A stretch of 64,000 nt of DNA from positions 22,396,464 to 22,460,463 of the forward strand of contig NC_054746.1 in the NCBI RefSeq assembly GCF_018143015.1, written 5' to 3'. Below, piece by piece: positions 1 to 12,400 of this stretch. Position 1 is the stretch's first letter. Each line of letters starts with the position of its first letter. This stretch comes from Lytechinus variegatus (taxonomy: Eukaryota; Echinodermata; Echinoidea; Temnopleuroida; Toxopneustidae). A model generated the notes under the pieces. That model saw nothing but the letters and a program-made list of their open reading frames with translations. It did no database searches and had not been told where the DNA came from. The translations under genes and the position numbers were made by a program.

Positions 1-3000
1 CAATATGTGAAAAGGTGTTTCTCCACAATAAATAGACTTAGGATTGTTGGAATTAGTGCCTTGTCATGTTGAACCATTAATGCATAGTGAGTGAAAATGA
101 AATTAGATGTAAGAAAAAAAAATCTATCAAGGATGGAGTTAAGCATTCACAGTGTTTTCCAAAACTGTATGTTGACCCATTTCATGCCATCCAATTTTTT
201 AAACTTGTTTATCTAGAATGTAAAAATCATGTGTTGAACACTTTTTCCCCATGAACTTAATTTCAGAGAAATATTGCTGATGAAAAAACAATGAAGTTAA
301 ACACAAGTTTTCTGTATGAACAAGAATTTTCAAGCCCTTCTGAGCTGGTCGAAGTAAACATTTGAGAAATCAAGTACTTGGGCAATATACGTCCCCAATG
401 GCGAGAGATGAAACTTTGATAATGATGTGCCGAGTGACTAAAGCATTACTTCATAATTTATTAATAAATAATAAGGATTATTTCAGACTAGATGGTCAAA
501 TATATCATGTTAACCTTTAAAAGGAATAGTGAGCTTAAACACTGTCAAAGTAGTTGATTTTTGTACAGGGTACACTGGTGCTAACATCTATTTATCTTTT
601 ATATCAAACCATTAGAGATTGATAAGTGGAATTCATATTAAAGGAAGAGTTCACAAGTTCAAATGTTGTTCAAAATTACTTTTGATAGTGGTGAATATTC
701 AGTCTTTCATTTGTACCAAAAAGATTCTCTGTATTTTTGTAAATAAAAGTTTTATTCACTATTGTGCAATAGCAATAACTGCGTGGAGTGTCTTGTTTTT
801 AATGATGTGGAACATTTGAAGATGGAGATTTTTTTTAGGGGGGGGGGGTAGGGAGGCTTCTTCTGTGCTCCTGGTAAATTAAGCTGATAATTTTTGCAAA
901 ACCGTTCCATAAACTCTAAAGCTATTTGTAAAGTTATGGATGATAAACATACGACTGAGATGTATATCGAGATGCCCATAGTTATCCCTTAATGGTCTCC
1001 TGAATTTTGGCTACATTACCAGTACTCCTTTAAAAGAATGGCAAATTTTTTTTTTTAAACAGTAACTTTGGCTTGCAATATTGAGTTTTTGTCAAAAGTC
1101 ATTTGTAATTTTACAAAAAGCTTCATGAGTGCCCCGCCCCCACGTCATATAATACTTTTCTGATAAAACAGAGTGAAGAGAGCAAGAAATAAAAAGAAGG
1201 TAATCACAACAGTCCGGAATGTTATAAATGATAAATCAAATTACTGTCCAATTTCAATTGTGTAAGAAGAAAAAATTCCCCATTATAAATTTTGTCATTC
1301 ACCCAATCTTCCATTCATTTTGAATATCTTCTCTACAACAATTTGTAATAAAAAGAACCCAACATCAATCAAATAAGATATGCAATATTTCCATAATTTA
1401 TTTTTAATACAATTCATTGATATACAATATATACTTAGAATTCCATACACAAAATACAAATATCTCTAGCAAAAGAATTTATATACATGTATATATACAC
1501 ACATCCATCTTCAACATGTTCCATGCACAAATCATGCAACACAATGTAGAGAAGGTATATTTCCATACCTAGATATTCATAAACTCATTTTTCAAGGTGT
1601 TTCCGTCCTAATTTTCATCACACACTTGTTATTAGACCATTTCACAAATATCCTCTTTCAAGATAGATCATGAACCAAAACTAAAAAGGAACATAATGAT
1701 AACATACATACTGTACATAAAGTTCACAATGAAGGAAAGGAAATATTTTTGACAATTCAAAGTTTTAAGATTTACTTTGTAGAAGAGTGTATTCAAAAGC
1801 CATACAGTGAATGGTGATTCATAACAAAATTCAACTTGAAATCTGTTCATAAAAATACAAACCAACTGCACAGAAAGTAAAGAAGCACAGATATAACACA
1901 TTTTGGACGGAATATCAAAAAAGAAAGATTTAAGAACAGTTACAGAATTGTAAGAAATATTGAGATACTCTATTAAGGAATGGCTACAAAATATGTCGGG
2001 TATCACTTTTGACTCATACAAATCTTGCTTGGAATTATTTGTTTGAAATTGGAAATTAAAGGGCTTTTTTTTAATTAAAGGGGAATGAAACCTTTGGAAC
2101 AAATAGGCTTGTGTAGAAACAGAAAAATCAAAGAATAAGAATAAAGAAAGTTTGAGAAAAATCGGACAATAAATGAGAAAGTTATGAGCATTTAAATATT
2201 GCAATCACTAATGCTATGGAGATCCTCCCATTGGCAATGCGACAAGGATGTGTGATGTCACTGATGAACAACTTTCCTTTTGGTGGACTATAAAATACCC
2301 TCAAAATGTCTCTTTTTGCTTTTTCTTATGATGATACAAACTCTTTATCCATGATGTATTTTAAAAAAATATGTATCACATGCCCTCATGTAGAAAGAAC
2401 ACATGATCTATGGATAGATGTGATAAAAGAGGCAATTCAAGTGAAATATATACTAAAGTAATGGGGAGAGTTATTCATCAGTGACATCACACATCCTTGT
2501 CGCATTGCCAACGGGAGGATCTCCATAGCATTAGTGATTGCAATATTTAAATGCTCATAACTTTCTCATTATTTGTCCGATTTTTCTCAAACTTTCGTTG
2601 ATCTGTTTCTTTGATTTTTCTGTTTTCACACAAGCTATCTTGTTCCAATGGTTTCATTCTCCTTTAACGAATGCTTCTTACTTGCATGTAGTGATTCTCA
2701 AATAAGAATTTCCATTTTTCACAGCATAGGAGAAATATCAGGCTGACAATTTCATGAAAGAAAAAAGAAAAGACAGATATTTCTGCAAAATTCATAATCA
2801 AACTTTATAAAGAGAGAAACTTACCACGTTAACATTTTTTTCAACTGTTTGTACATGGTTTGTCACAAAATCAGTTATAATTTGATTGCATATTTGATGT
2901 TCCAAATGATCTAAATTTTGTCCTCACATCGCTAGAGGCCAATACCATTAATTTTTACAAACTAGCTATGATTGGAACTTCAAAATGTTGAATTATTTCC

Positions 3001-3402
3001 TAATAAGGTTCTGTAGTCACAACACCAATCCTACTAATAATATTAGGCTTGTTGAGGAAATGATATGGCTAGCAGTTGAGCTAGTAATTTTTTATCTTAA
3101 TATCCTTTCAATTATTTCAGAATAAGTTTGTGTCTAATATGTTCGGAACAATGTAATGATGGGATGCTTCTTCTATGGACGATGATATCAAACAAACTTG
3201 GAAGTAGACAGGCTACCTGGGACCTGTACCACAAAGCTTTGCGTTTGATCCATAAGGTATTTTTAAGCTTGATCCAATTGGTCATCATAAGCAGTGATAC
3301 ATATAAATAAGCACAATTGCTAAGTGTTGTCTTCAGGGCCTCATTAATTCAGTCCTTATAAAGATCGAGATTCAGTTTCTAGGTCCGATCGTCCATAAGC
3401 GC
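1..3402. other. Gene-poor left flank; possible 3' UTR
   Basis: I see no exon here that I can assign to a family. An AATAAA-like signal near 741-748 on the plus strand could end a gene lying to the left, but no coding exon supports that. The part adjoining 3402 must contain the 3' UTR of DRC7, which runs leftwards. A plus-strand TTTATT near 1397 reads as AATAAA on the minus strand and could be its polyadenylation signal, which would imply a UTR of about 2 kb. A T-run followed by a G-run lies at 829-848. A fold-back element at 2075-2667 is listed separately. A short stretch near 3222-3252 resembles one end of the fold-back element at 37819-37949. Confidence 0.4.
2075..2667. repeat. Fold-back MITE flanked by TTAA
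   Basis: Two arms of nearly 200 bases are inverted copies of each other (about 2075-2273 and 2470-2667) around a spacer of about 200 bases. TTAA lies at both ends and the termini read TTAAAGGGGAATGAAACC and its inverse. No transposase frame is present. It belongs to a group that recurs at 17645, 22800, 38262, 43445 and 54380. TTAA flanks are typical of piggyBac-type targets, so a non-autonomous piggyBac-like origin is plausible but unproven. A chance 178-codon open frame crosses the left arm. Confidence 0.8.
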
Positions 3403-6400
3403 TCAGAAGAATTCAGACAATCTTTGGTCTGTCTTCAGCTTCTGATCAAGTGCCATGTATTTATGAGGTGCCATCTCCTTGTGCCTGAATAAATTTTGAA
3501 ATAAATAATTCAATATGTTAAAACATTTGTCATATCTAGAAGTTGCAGACTAAGCACATAAATTAGATAAGAGAAAGATTAAAGCACATTATGAAAAGCA
3601 GTATATTGATTCAAAAGTCTCAAATCACTCAAATTTACAATGAAAGAACAAACTTCAATTTTAAGTTAGAAATATTGGAGAAACACAACCACCCCCCCTT
3701 AAAATCTTGCGATTTCATATTTTTGGTCTAGAAGGGCAAATTCACGTGCCCCAATTTCTAATTGCATTTGTAAAGATCATACAGTGAAAATTTACTAATT
3801 CCACAGAATTATGAACAAATAAACCGATTACATCCACATAATAAGTAAACATCTGGGCAAATGTACGCAGAAAATCTGGGAACCATTTCATAAAACCTTT
3901 CAACAATAAATTATGGAAATCTTGACAAAGCTCCTCTAATCCAATCACATTGAAAGATGGCAGTGGCTTCTAACTGTATCATGCCATATGCCTTTGATTA
4001 AATGCCTTCTGACTTACCTGTTGAGTCTGAGCTCTAGGATGTGAATGCGGAACATAGCTTCACTGCAATACTCTAGATACTCCTCTTCATCTTCTTTCTG
4101 CATGTTCATCTGGTTGTTCTGATACCAAGTCTGTTTCTTATGAAGTTCAACGGTTTCCTAGAAAGATAGGCAATTATATATGTTATCATAATGACTGCAA
4201 ACTGAAAGATGTCAAATAAAACAGTACATCAATCAACATTCTAGGTAATTCTTCACTTTTTATGAAGTGAACTGGGGTGGTATTCTGAGATCCATTTTAT
4301 CTCAGATAAAATAAAATATTTTATCTCCGTTAAAATCAGTGAGATAAAATACCCTTAAAATCTCTCCGAATTGGTATTCTGAGAACCATTTTATCTTCAT
4401 TTTATCTCTGTAAGACACACCTATTTTTTAATCAATATCCAATTAGAAACGCGCTTTTATAGCTCTCTCATATCACTCAACCAATTAAAATCCATTCCGC
4501 CAGGAGGTGTGGCAAAGGGGCCAGATTGCGTCAATTTATTGACTTCAAATACGCTTGCACTATACGCTTGCGCGTCTTTACGGAGATTTCTTTTTAACAA
4601 AAAGGACAATACTCTCATCTTTTTTCGAAGTCTATATCGCATCTTTTCAAACATCATTTCAAAGACAATATTAGTAAAGAAAAGTCTTATGAAATACTCT
4701 CTGATTGTACAGGAACAACGTTCAGGTGTTATTCTCAATAAGTATATAATTTTTCTTCATTTTCATGTCACAATTTGGGGTTAAGTCACCTAGAAATAGT
4801 GGTGAAATCAACGTCGCAGAGATAAAATAGCCTCTACCCTCTTTTAAGTTTATTTTATTTTTTCTTCAAAGTAACATGGGCGCAAGCACATCGTCTGCGT
4901 TGCAATGGCCAGATACGTGATGGGTATGTGTACGCAGGCATTGTTCTGTTGCGTATCATTTGTAGATACGCAAGATAAAATTTATACGCAAGATAAAATC
5001 TAAAATTTTATCTGAGAGATAAAATCTCATCTCAGAATACCAATTTCATTTTAAGAGATAAAATAAAATATTTTAAAGATAAAATGACCTCAGAATACCA
5101 CCCCAGGTCTCCATACCTGGATATTCTTATTTCATTACCTGTAAATATCACAAGAAGGCAATAAACTGTGACCCATAAACAAATATTTTAAAATTGTTTA
5201 CATAAAATATATAATTCAGCTGCAGCAAAGAAATTTAGCCACATATTCAGTATTCAGTTCAGGTGCATGGAGTGGGGGTAAAAGTTGATTGTGGCTGACT
5301 TTTTTATAATCCTCCCACTTGGACCCTGATGAGTTAGATTGGGTAATGTACAGAATGTATAACAAAGATGGCTTCTTTTTTTAATGATTTTTTATAACTT
5401 GAGACAGTATTTTTTTTTGTATGCACATAGTGACAATCATATTTTTTTTGCTACCATATTAAGAAGTGACGTATAGTGTAATGAATACACTATATTATTC
5501 ATTCATTCATTTCAATTCAAATGTTGCCATATATCAATCATATTGTAAAGCTCTAAATTAAAAAAATGCAATTTGGCTCTTAGAATTTAGAATGCACATT
5601 AATTGCAGTACATGCAGATAGTACAGTAGGAAGCTGATGGAAATAAGATCCTCCTTGAAATAATTTGGAAAGTGCTAAAAATTGAAATGCATGTGAACTT
5701 GCTGAAACTCCTTGATTAATTTCATGAAGCTTATCAAATTTTAATATACGAGGGGGGGGGGAGAGATTCTGCACTGTCATGTTGGTATCTTACCTTTTCA
5801 AATCTGGATTGAATCAGGTTGGCTTTGTCAATGAGTCTCATCTTGAGGTCTGCTAGGCAATCTTCTTTGAGCTTCAAGGCTTGCGGTCGGTTCAGTTTTT
5901 CGGGGTCTCCAATCTGGGCGAGGAACGGGGCAAGGTAGTCCAGCTCCATCTCCTCTCTACGTTTCTTCTCTTCCATCTGAAGTCTCTCCTGAAGAAAAAA
6001 AAATGATCAGGGATGAATATGTATAGTATGGGCCAAATTAATTTTTTTTTAATAATAGCTTAAAATTTGCACTGAAACCAAAACAATAGTAATCATAATT
6101 ATCAGCGATGCCTCTTAAATCAATTTAAAAAGTTGGAAAATCATTGATGTGCCTCTTTATACAAAAAAGATGCTTTCTATGTCCAAAATTAAGGTGGAAA
6201 AGTAGAATGAAATAATTTTTGAGTGAAAAAGGTAACTATGGAAATAAGAATTTAAAAAATCATTAAATACTGTATATCATCATGAATCATTATTTGCAGC
6301 TAGCGAGTCATCATTGTGCTTCATCATGTATCATTGAGTAGAGTTTACATTCAAGTGATGAGTTCCACCCTTGCTTAAACATTCATTAGTTCAAGGATAC

Positions 6401-9400
6401 CATACCCCCACTAATCCCCTCACTCAGTTCACACAATGTTCAAGGACACATTCTGAAGGCATTTACATTATTTGTCATCATGATGATGCAGCAGCATCAG
6501 TAATTTCAAATTTGGTGTTGACAACTGGTGTTGGTGTTAGGAACTGGTGTAGGTGTTGGGGTTATTTTTATATCAGCCATTGTACAATATCAAACTTGGG
6601 GGGCATTTTATGAAGGTCTTGTCAGTGAAATCAATGACATAATGCTAAATTGCCTCAAAAAAGACTAGCACTGAGACGGACATGACTCTCTTGAGATATC
6701 AATAACATGAATAATATCATATTTGTATATATATATATATATGCGCTTGGTGTTTGAGCTAGATTAGAAATCCTGATTCAGGCTCAAAACACCAAAACCA
6801 GCACCAAACTTAAAATCGCTGTACTCTCCTAGTTATTTTCATAATGGACTGAAAGGGAAACCTATTTTAGTTTAAAGAATAAAATGAGTCTAAGACATGA
6901 TGTAAAATAAGTAAAAAGAGTGAAAATACTCCATATTCTGCTTACCCTTTCAATACGATGTTGTTTTGCTTTCTCATTCCGTTCCGTATCGTAGACAGAT
7001 ATGTCCAGTTCTGACCGAACCTCCTCCTCTTTTCTTTCTGACAGAATTTCTTTTACCTGTGAACATAATACAGAAATCATTTATACAGATATATCGGTCT
7101 TGGTGAACCTTTTAAAATAGAACAACTTTTAAAGTTGAGATCACTGTTGGATGAAATGATTATATCATAAAACAATACGACATGAGGGATCTGATTCTAC
7201 ACAAAATGAGCATCCCTATTACATGTAATGTCAAGATAGTTAAAATCATCCATATTATAATCTACTGCTATAAAAAGCAAGTCATTTGTAACTGTCATAA
7301 GGTTTCTGATTGCATTATTATAAATTGATTGAAACTAAAATTGCGATTGGCATGGTCATATTTGGGTAATTTCAATTTACAGCCATCAGTAATGTTTCCT
7401 CAACATTGCATACCATTTATTTATCTTTTTTAAATTTTAATTAAATATATTGTAGTTTCTTTTAAATCATTTGGCACAATACTACTGTCAGATATTTTAC
7501 AAGAAGTGTGAAAATAATAATGAAATAATATATGAAGCACATGATATGAAACTTTCTATATGCTTTAATCAAAACATTAAGACAGAATATAAATAGGTAA
7601 AAATAAAATTATGTAAATATTAACACAAATGACAGCACCTTGAGCACCTGACATGGTGGACGTATGCTCTTTACAAATGACCTACATTATCATCATTATT
7701 AACAGTATTATTATTACAAGGTGACATACCTCATCCTCTGATTCTCTCACACTATGAACAGTCTTGTCCTCTTTGTCTACCAACTCAACCAATAGGTTAT
7801 AAATAAACAGATCCTTAGGAGGTGCAGCCAGGGGATCTACCCTAAATGTAGAGGTCATATCTGGTGAGAAGGTCAAGACTGCACCTTTATCGTTGGCATT
7901 GGGTGGTTTGATGAAGTCTCGGGTGGAGGCGGTGATCTTGTCGTCTTGGTGATGGAAGGTCAACTGGATGCGGTCTTCCGAGATGAGGTAGACGCATTCC
8001 GCGATATCCTCGTTGGCTTTCTTGGCCTTGTTACGACGAAACTTCTCAACAATTTTCTGCAAGTAGATATAAATGATAATACAAGCATTAATTTTGAGTT
8101 TGACCATAGGAAACTATGGATAGGCCTAATTAGTTTTCTTTTTTTTTAATGATCCTAGTCAGATAGCATAAAACTTCAAATAAACTGCAATTTGATTTCC
8201 TAACAATCACAATAGTGCTTTAATAATTATGAGTTTTTCTCTCAGTTGAGTGAGATTGCAAAGTTTATGCTCAAAAATGAAAAAAAATATATGGGTTACA
8301 TGATGGATGCATCCAAATAGTTATCCACATCAGTTCTACGGTCTGATTTCACACAGAATTGCCAAGAGGTTATGCCAGATTCCCTTTTGAAGTCAGCCAG
8401 AGTATTACTCACTGTGAATGGTTCATAAGATTAACCCAACATTATTTCCAATGCAATGAATAAAACATACATTGATGTTGACATACCAAGATGGGTCTCG
8501 GATTTGATGAAGGCGCAGATCCAGCTGGTTCTAGCTTCTTTATTCGTTTACCAAACACCACATGACGGTATAACAGGAAGTCATCCCTGTTATCAAAGTG
8601 TTCGGTCATTTCTAAGGCATTCTCTTCTCGCCTTGTCAAACCATCTACTCTAGCATGATGATAGAAGATCATGGTACGCTCACTGTCAGGCCATTGTCCG
8701 TACGATTGTTCTGTCAATAAGATAACAAACCCAGATAAAGAAAGGAAATATTCAAGCAAAGAAAGTATCTATGAGTAGATAATGTCACACAAAGGTGTCT
8801 CCAAAATACAGTATTAGAACATTGTACAAAATTCAGGACTTTAGAAAAATATGTTTTTAATTAATCCATTTTGTTTTTATTTTCCTAGAGTAACCCCATA
8901 TTTTAATTTTTCTTTCCACTACATTTTGCCACCACTATCGTATGCTTCAATTACGCTTTCAATAATTTCACTGTAGTGTGTACCTTTAAGATGTAATGGT
9001 CTTCCCTGATGGTAATACTCCGTGATCAGACCTGTCCTGTGGTTGTGCACCCGTAAGTGAAGTTTATCTCTTCGATGTGAATAGGTCTCCTTTACCTGTA
9101 TAAGATCTTTCACTGCAAAGGAGAGAAGAAAAGATATTAATAACTACAAAAGCTACATTTATTTTTATCAAACACGCATAAATTAGACTTGATTTAAATA
9201 AATTGTAAATTTTTGTGAGATAGTTTGATAGATAGAGAACTAAAACATACTGGAAAAAGAAAAATCTCAAAATTTGAATAATCTGCCACAGATTTATCAC
9301 GTGATCATGAATTCTACATGATGCAAGAATGATCTAACAAAACATAAGGCAACCATTACCAAAAATCAATACATAGTGTTCTTCTGGGGAAAAATTACAA

Positions 9401-12400
9401 TTCTTACCAAACACTTGAAAACAGTGAAATGTTAAGAAACCACTACCATATTGACTTGACTTACTCTCTTTATCATGATAAACGGAAAGCCTGATGACAA
9501 GGCCATCTTTCATAAGATAGTGGGCAAACTTCTCTAGCTTGGCTCGTTTGTAGGTGAGAGTCTTCTTGCCCTGAGGACAGCGTGACTGGAATTCCTTGAG
9601 AGATAACTCCAAAGGACTAACCCAGGATGGTGGCATGTCTAGATGCTTATCTTCTTCTTTTTCTTCATCCTACATTAAGACAAAACAAGCATGCTTTAGG
9701 TAATCATTTATAACAAAGACAGCATGCTTAGGTAATCACAAAGTAAAAAAAACATGCTTTAAGCAATCACAATTAAGAGCAGTTACTGTTAGTGTGAAAT
9801 TATTGATCATCCTTGAAGTCCCTTCTTAACTTAATAATGATTGCATTTTTTTTATTATAGGGATGATCAGGCGACAGTAATTAGATCAAAATTAATGATA
9901 AACTAGACTTTGATTATAAAAGTCAAATTCAAACCTCTTACAAAGTTGTGTGAAACTTGAAAAACTCCCCACCGGAGACAAGAAAGGTGATTTTACAGGT
10001 TCATTTACTACATGTGATTGCTAAAGCCGGTTTGACTGAACAGATAAAAACAAAGTTCATATTCAACCACAAAAGATTTTGTTCAGATATAAAGTGGAAT
10101 TAAGAATATAATTCACCACGTAGTTCATCTAATGTCCCATAGTTGTCATCTGTCAATACACCCCAAAGCAGAACTGCAATTTCTCTGGCAATTTGAATAC
10201 AATATGTGATCTCATATTTGGCTTCGGAGGCACAACTCAGGTTGCCTTCCTCACCTCAAACACCTAATGTGAGTTACAAAATGACCTTAATCACAATTCC
10301 GATCTACAGCTCAACACCTACAAACTGTAGTAAGATTTTTCCTAAGATATGCTTCACTACCAACACCAAAAGTCAACAATAAACTTGAAATGACCCAAAT
10401 TTCCCTCATACGTGTATGTTGCAAAGATCTACCCTGCACTTACCACATTTGATAAAGATATTGCTGTTAATTTCTGTACAACAGAAATCCTAATCTACAG
10501 CCTTATTCTAAATAAACTGATCTTACCTCGTCGTCATCAAAATCCAGAGCATCTTCATCCATGTCAGGTATATCCAGGGTTGGTTTCTCGTTGCTTGGAA
10601 ACATGAACTCCCACCTCACACAGTCACCAAGATCAAAGGTCAAGTCCTGACAAAGATAAGAAAATAAGTTGGACCTTTAACTATTTCTTGCATTCACAAA
10701 TTCAAAATAATACTTAATGTTTCATTAAAAGATACTGCAAATATTATGAAACTTAATAATCCACATTTCTTCTACTTTCTCCTTTTGAAGAAAAAATATG
10801 TTTTACTAATCTCATTTACAAAGCTCATAGTTAACTCATAGAAAAAATAAATAATTGGGTATTTCATTAATAGTTCTGACAAGCCAATGGTTGAATAAAC
10901 TAACCCAAGTATTAATGGTTATTCTCTAGTCATATAACATAATATTTTGATGAGAAAACAAGACAGATAATGAAAAGAAGTAGGGATCAAGATCAGAAGA
11001 ATTTAAAGAGACAGCCAATTGTACAATATGTCTGTCCATTAAAGAGCCCTGGGGCCATTTCATAAGGTTGTTCGTAAGTTAAGAACGACTTTCAGAACGA
11101 CTGGCACCTTTCTTGTGGTAAATGATATTACCCATTAAATGTTCATTGGTGATCCTTTAGCACGTAAGAAAGAATCACCTGTCATTCTTAAAGTCGCTCT
11201 TAACCTACAAACAGCTTTAAGAAACGGCCCCTGGTGTTCCTGAAGCTCTTCATAAGTTATGCATGACTTCACACAAGACCGACTAGCAACCTGTTCTTTG
11301 GAACTAAATCGGAATCACAATACTTTTTATTCACATCAGCTGGTTGAATACAGTTCTTTGAAGACCAAATTATTGTTAATAAACATCTGATTGAAGTTAT
11401 TTCAAGCTCTAATTCATGGTTTTAGGAAAATCACTCCCAAAAAGTTAACAGAGAAAAAAAAATTAGCAAAAGAACAGCTTACAAGGCATGTGGAAAGTCT
11501 TGTGCAAATCATGAAGTTTCATGAAATAGATGGTACAACCTTAATGTTTCCATTATGAGAAGACTAATGCATTTACCTTGCAGCCATTAGAACAGTCCTG
11601 CATGTTGACCCAATAGTTATGATTGTTCCAGAGTGATTCTATTCCAAGATATCCATCGTGTTGTGTGGAGTAGCTGTTACCAGTCAATGGTTCAATGAAG
11701 AAGTTTTCAGGAACCTCTCTTTTACCACTAAGGACCAGTACCCAGCAGTGTACTCTTAAACCATAAAGGTCATCAGGTGGTGGCTTCTCAAGTTCCTACA
11801 AGACAAATTAATGTTTAAGAGTTAATCTGTTTACCACTTTTATCAATCTGTGTTCCACTTCACCAATTAATCTACTCAAAGTTCTAGAGATAAATGTAAG
11901 AATATTCTCACTTCTAGCCAATAATGATCCATTCCAAAAACAGTGTCAAGACTCTAATGACTCTATTTCTCCCAATCATGAGAACCAATTCTAAGCAAAG
12001 GTTTATCATCATAAATATCTACAAGCATAATGGAACCAATAAAATGTATTGTTCGTAGCCATCTATAATCATATAGTGCATTTGGATATTAACAAAAATA
12101 TATAAACAAAAAATTGTTATTTTTTGAAAAATAGAGGAAATTATATTTAAATATCATTAAAGTAGGCTACAATTCTTTGTTATATTAAATATAGAATAAA
12201 TCAGAACATCACAAGCCCAAGACGAGTATTTGAGATGATTCAAAGAGTGGATTATATTTAGGACTTTTGACACTCACCTCTTGTTTTTCTTCCATCTCCT
12301 TTTTCCTCTGTTCCTCCTCTTTGGCTTGTTCAGCCTCTTTCCTGGCTTCCATTTCCAAGATGAACTTACTTCTGAGATCCTTAGGAGGTTTTACTGAATA

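Noticed and set aside
1668-2204. 178-codon minus-strand open frame
   Set aside because: It runs through one arm of a fold-back element and AT-rich flank, is rich in Phe/Leu/Ser from such composition, and shows no domain or splice support.
3128-3310. Plus-strand open frame after a TTTCAG-like acceptor
   Set aside because: It looks exon-like at its borders, but there is no neighbour exon, no recognisable protein, and part of it is MITE-end sequence.
6720-6742. TATATA repeat as a promoter or microsatellite of note
   Set aside because: A short TA microsatellite inside a DRC7 intron with no gene start nearby.
8919-8983. Longer form of DRC7 exon 8 reading through the donor
   Set aside because: Splicing at 8984 joins in phase to the next exon and restores family similarity (LKEQSYGQWPDSER); the read-through reaches a stop after 21 residues.
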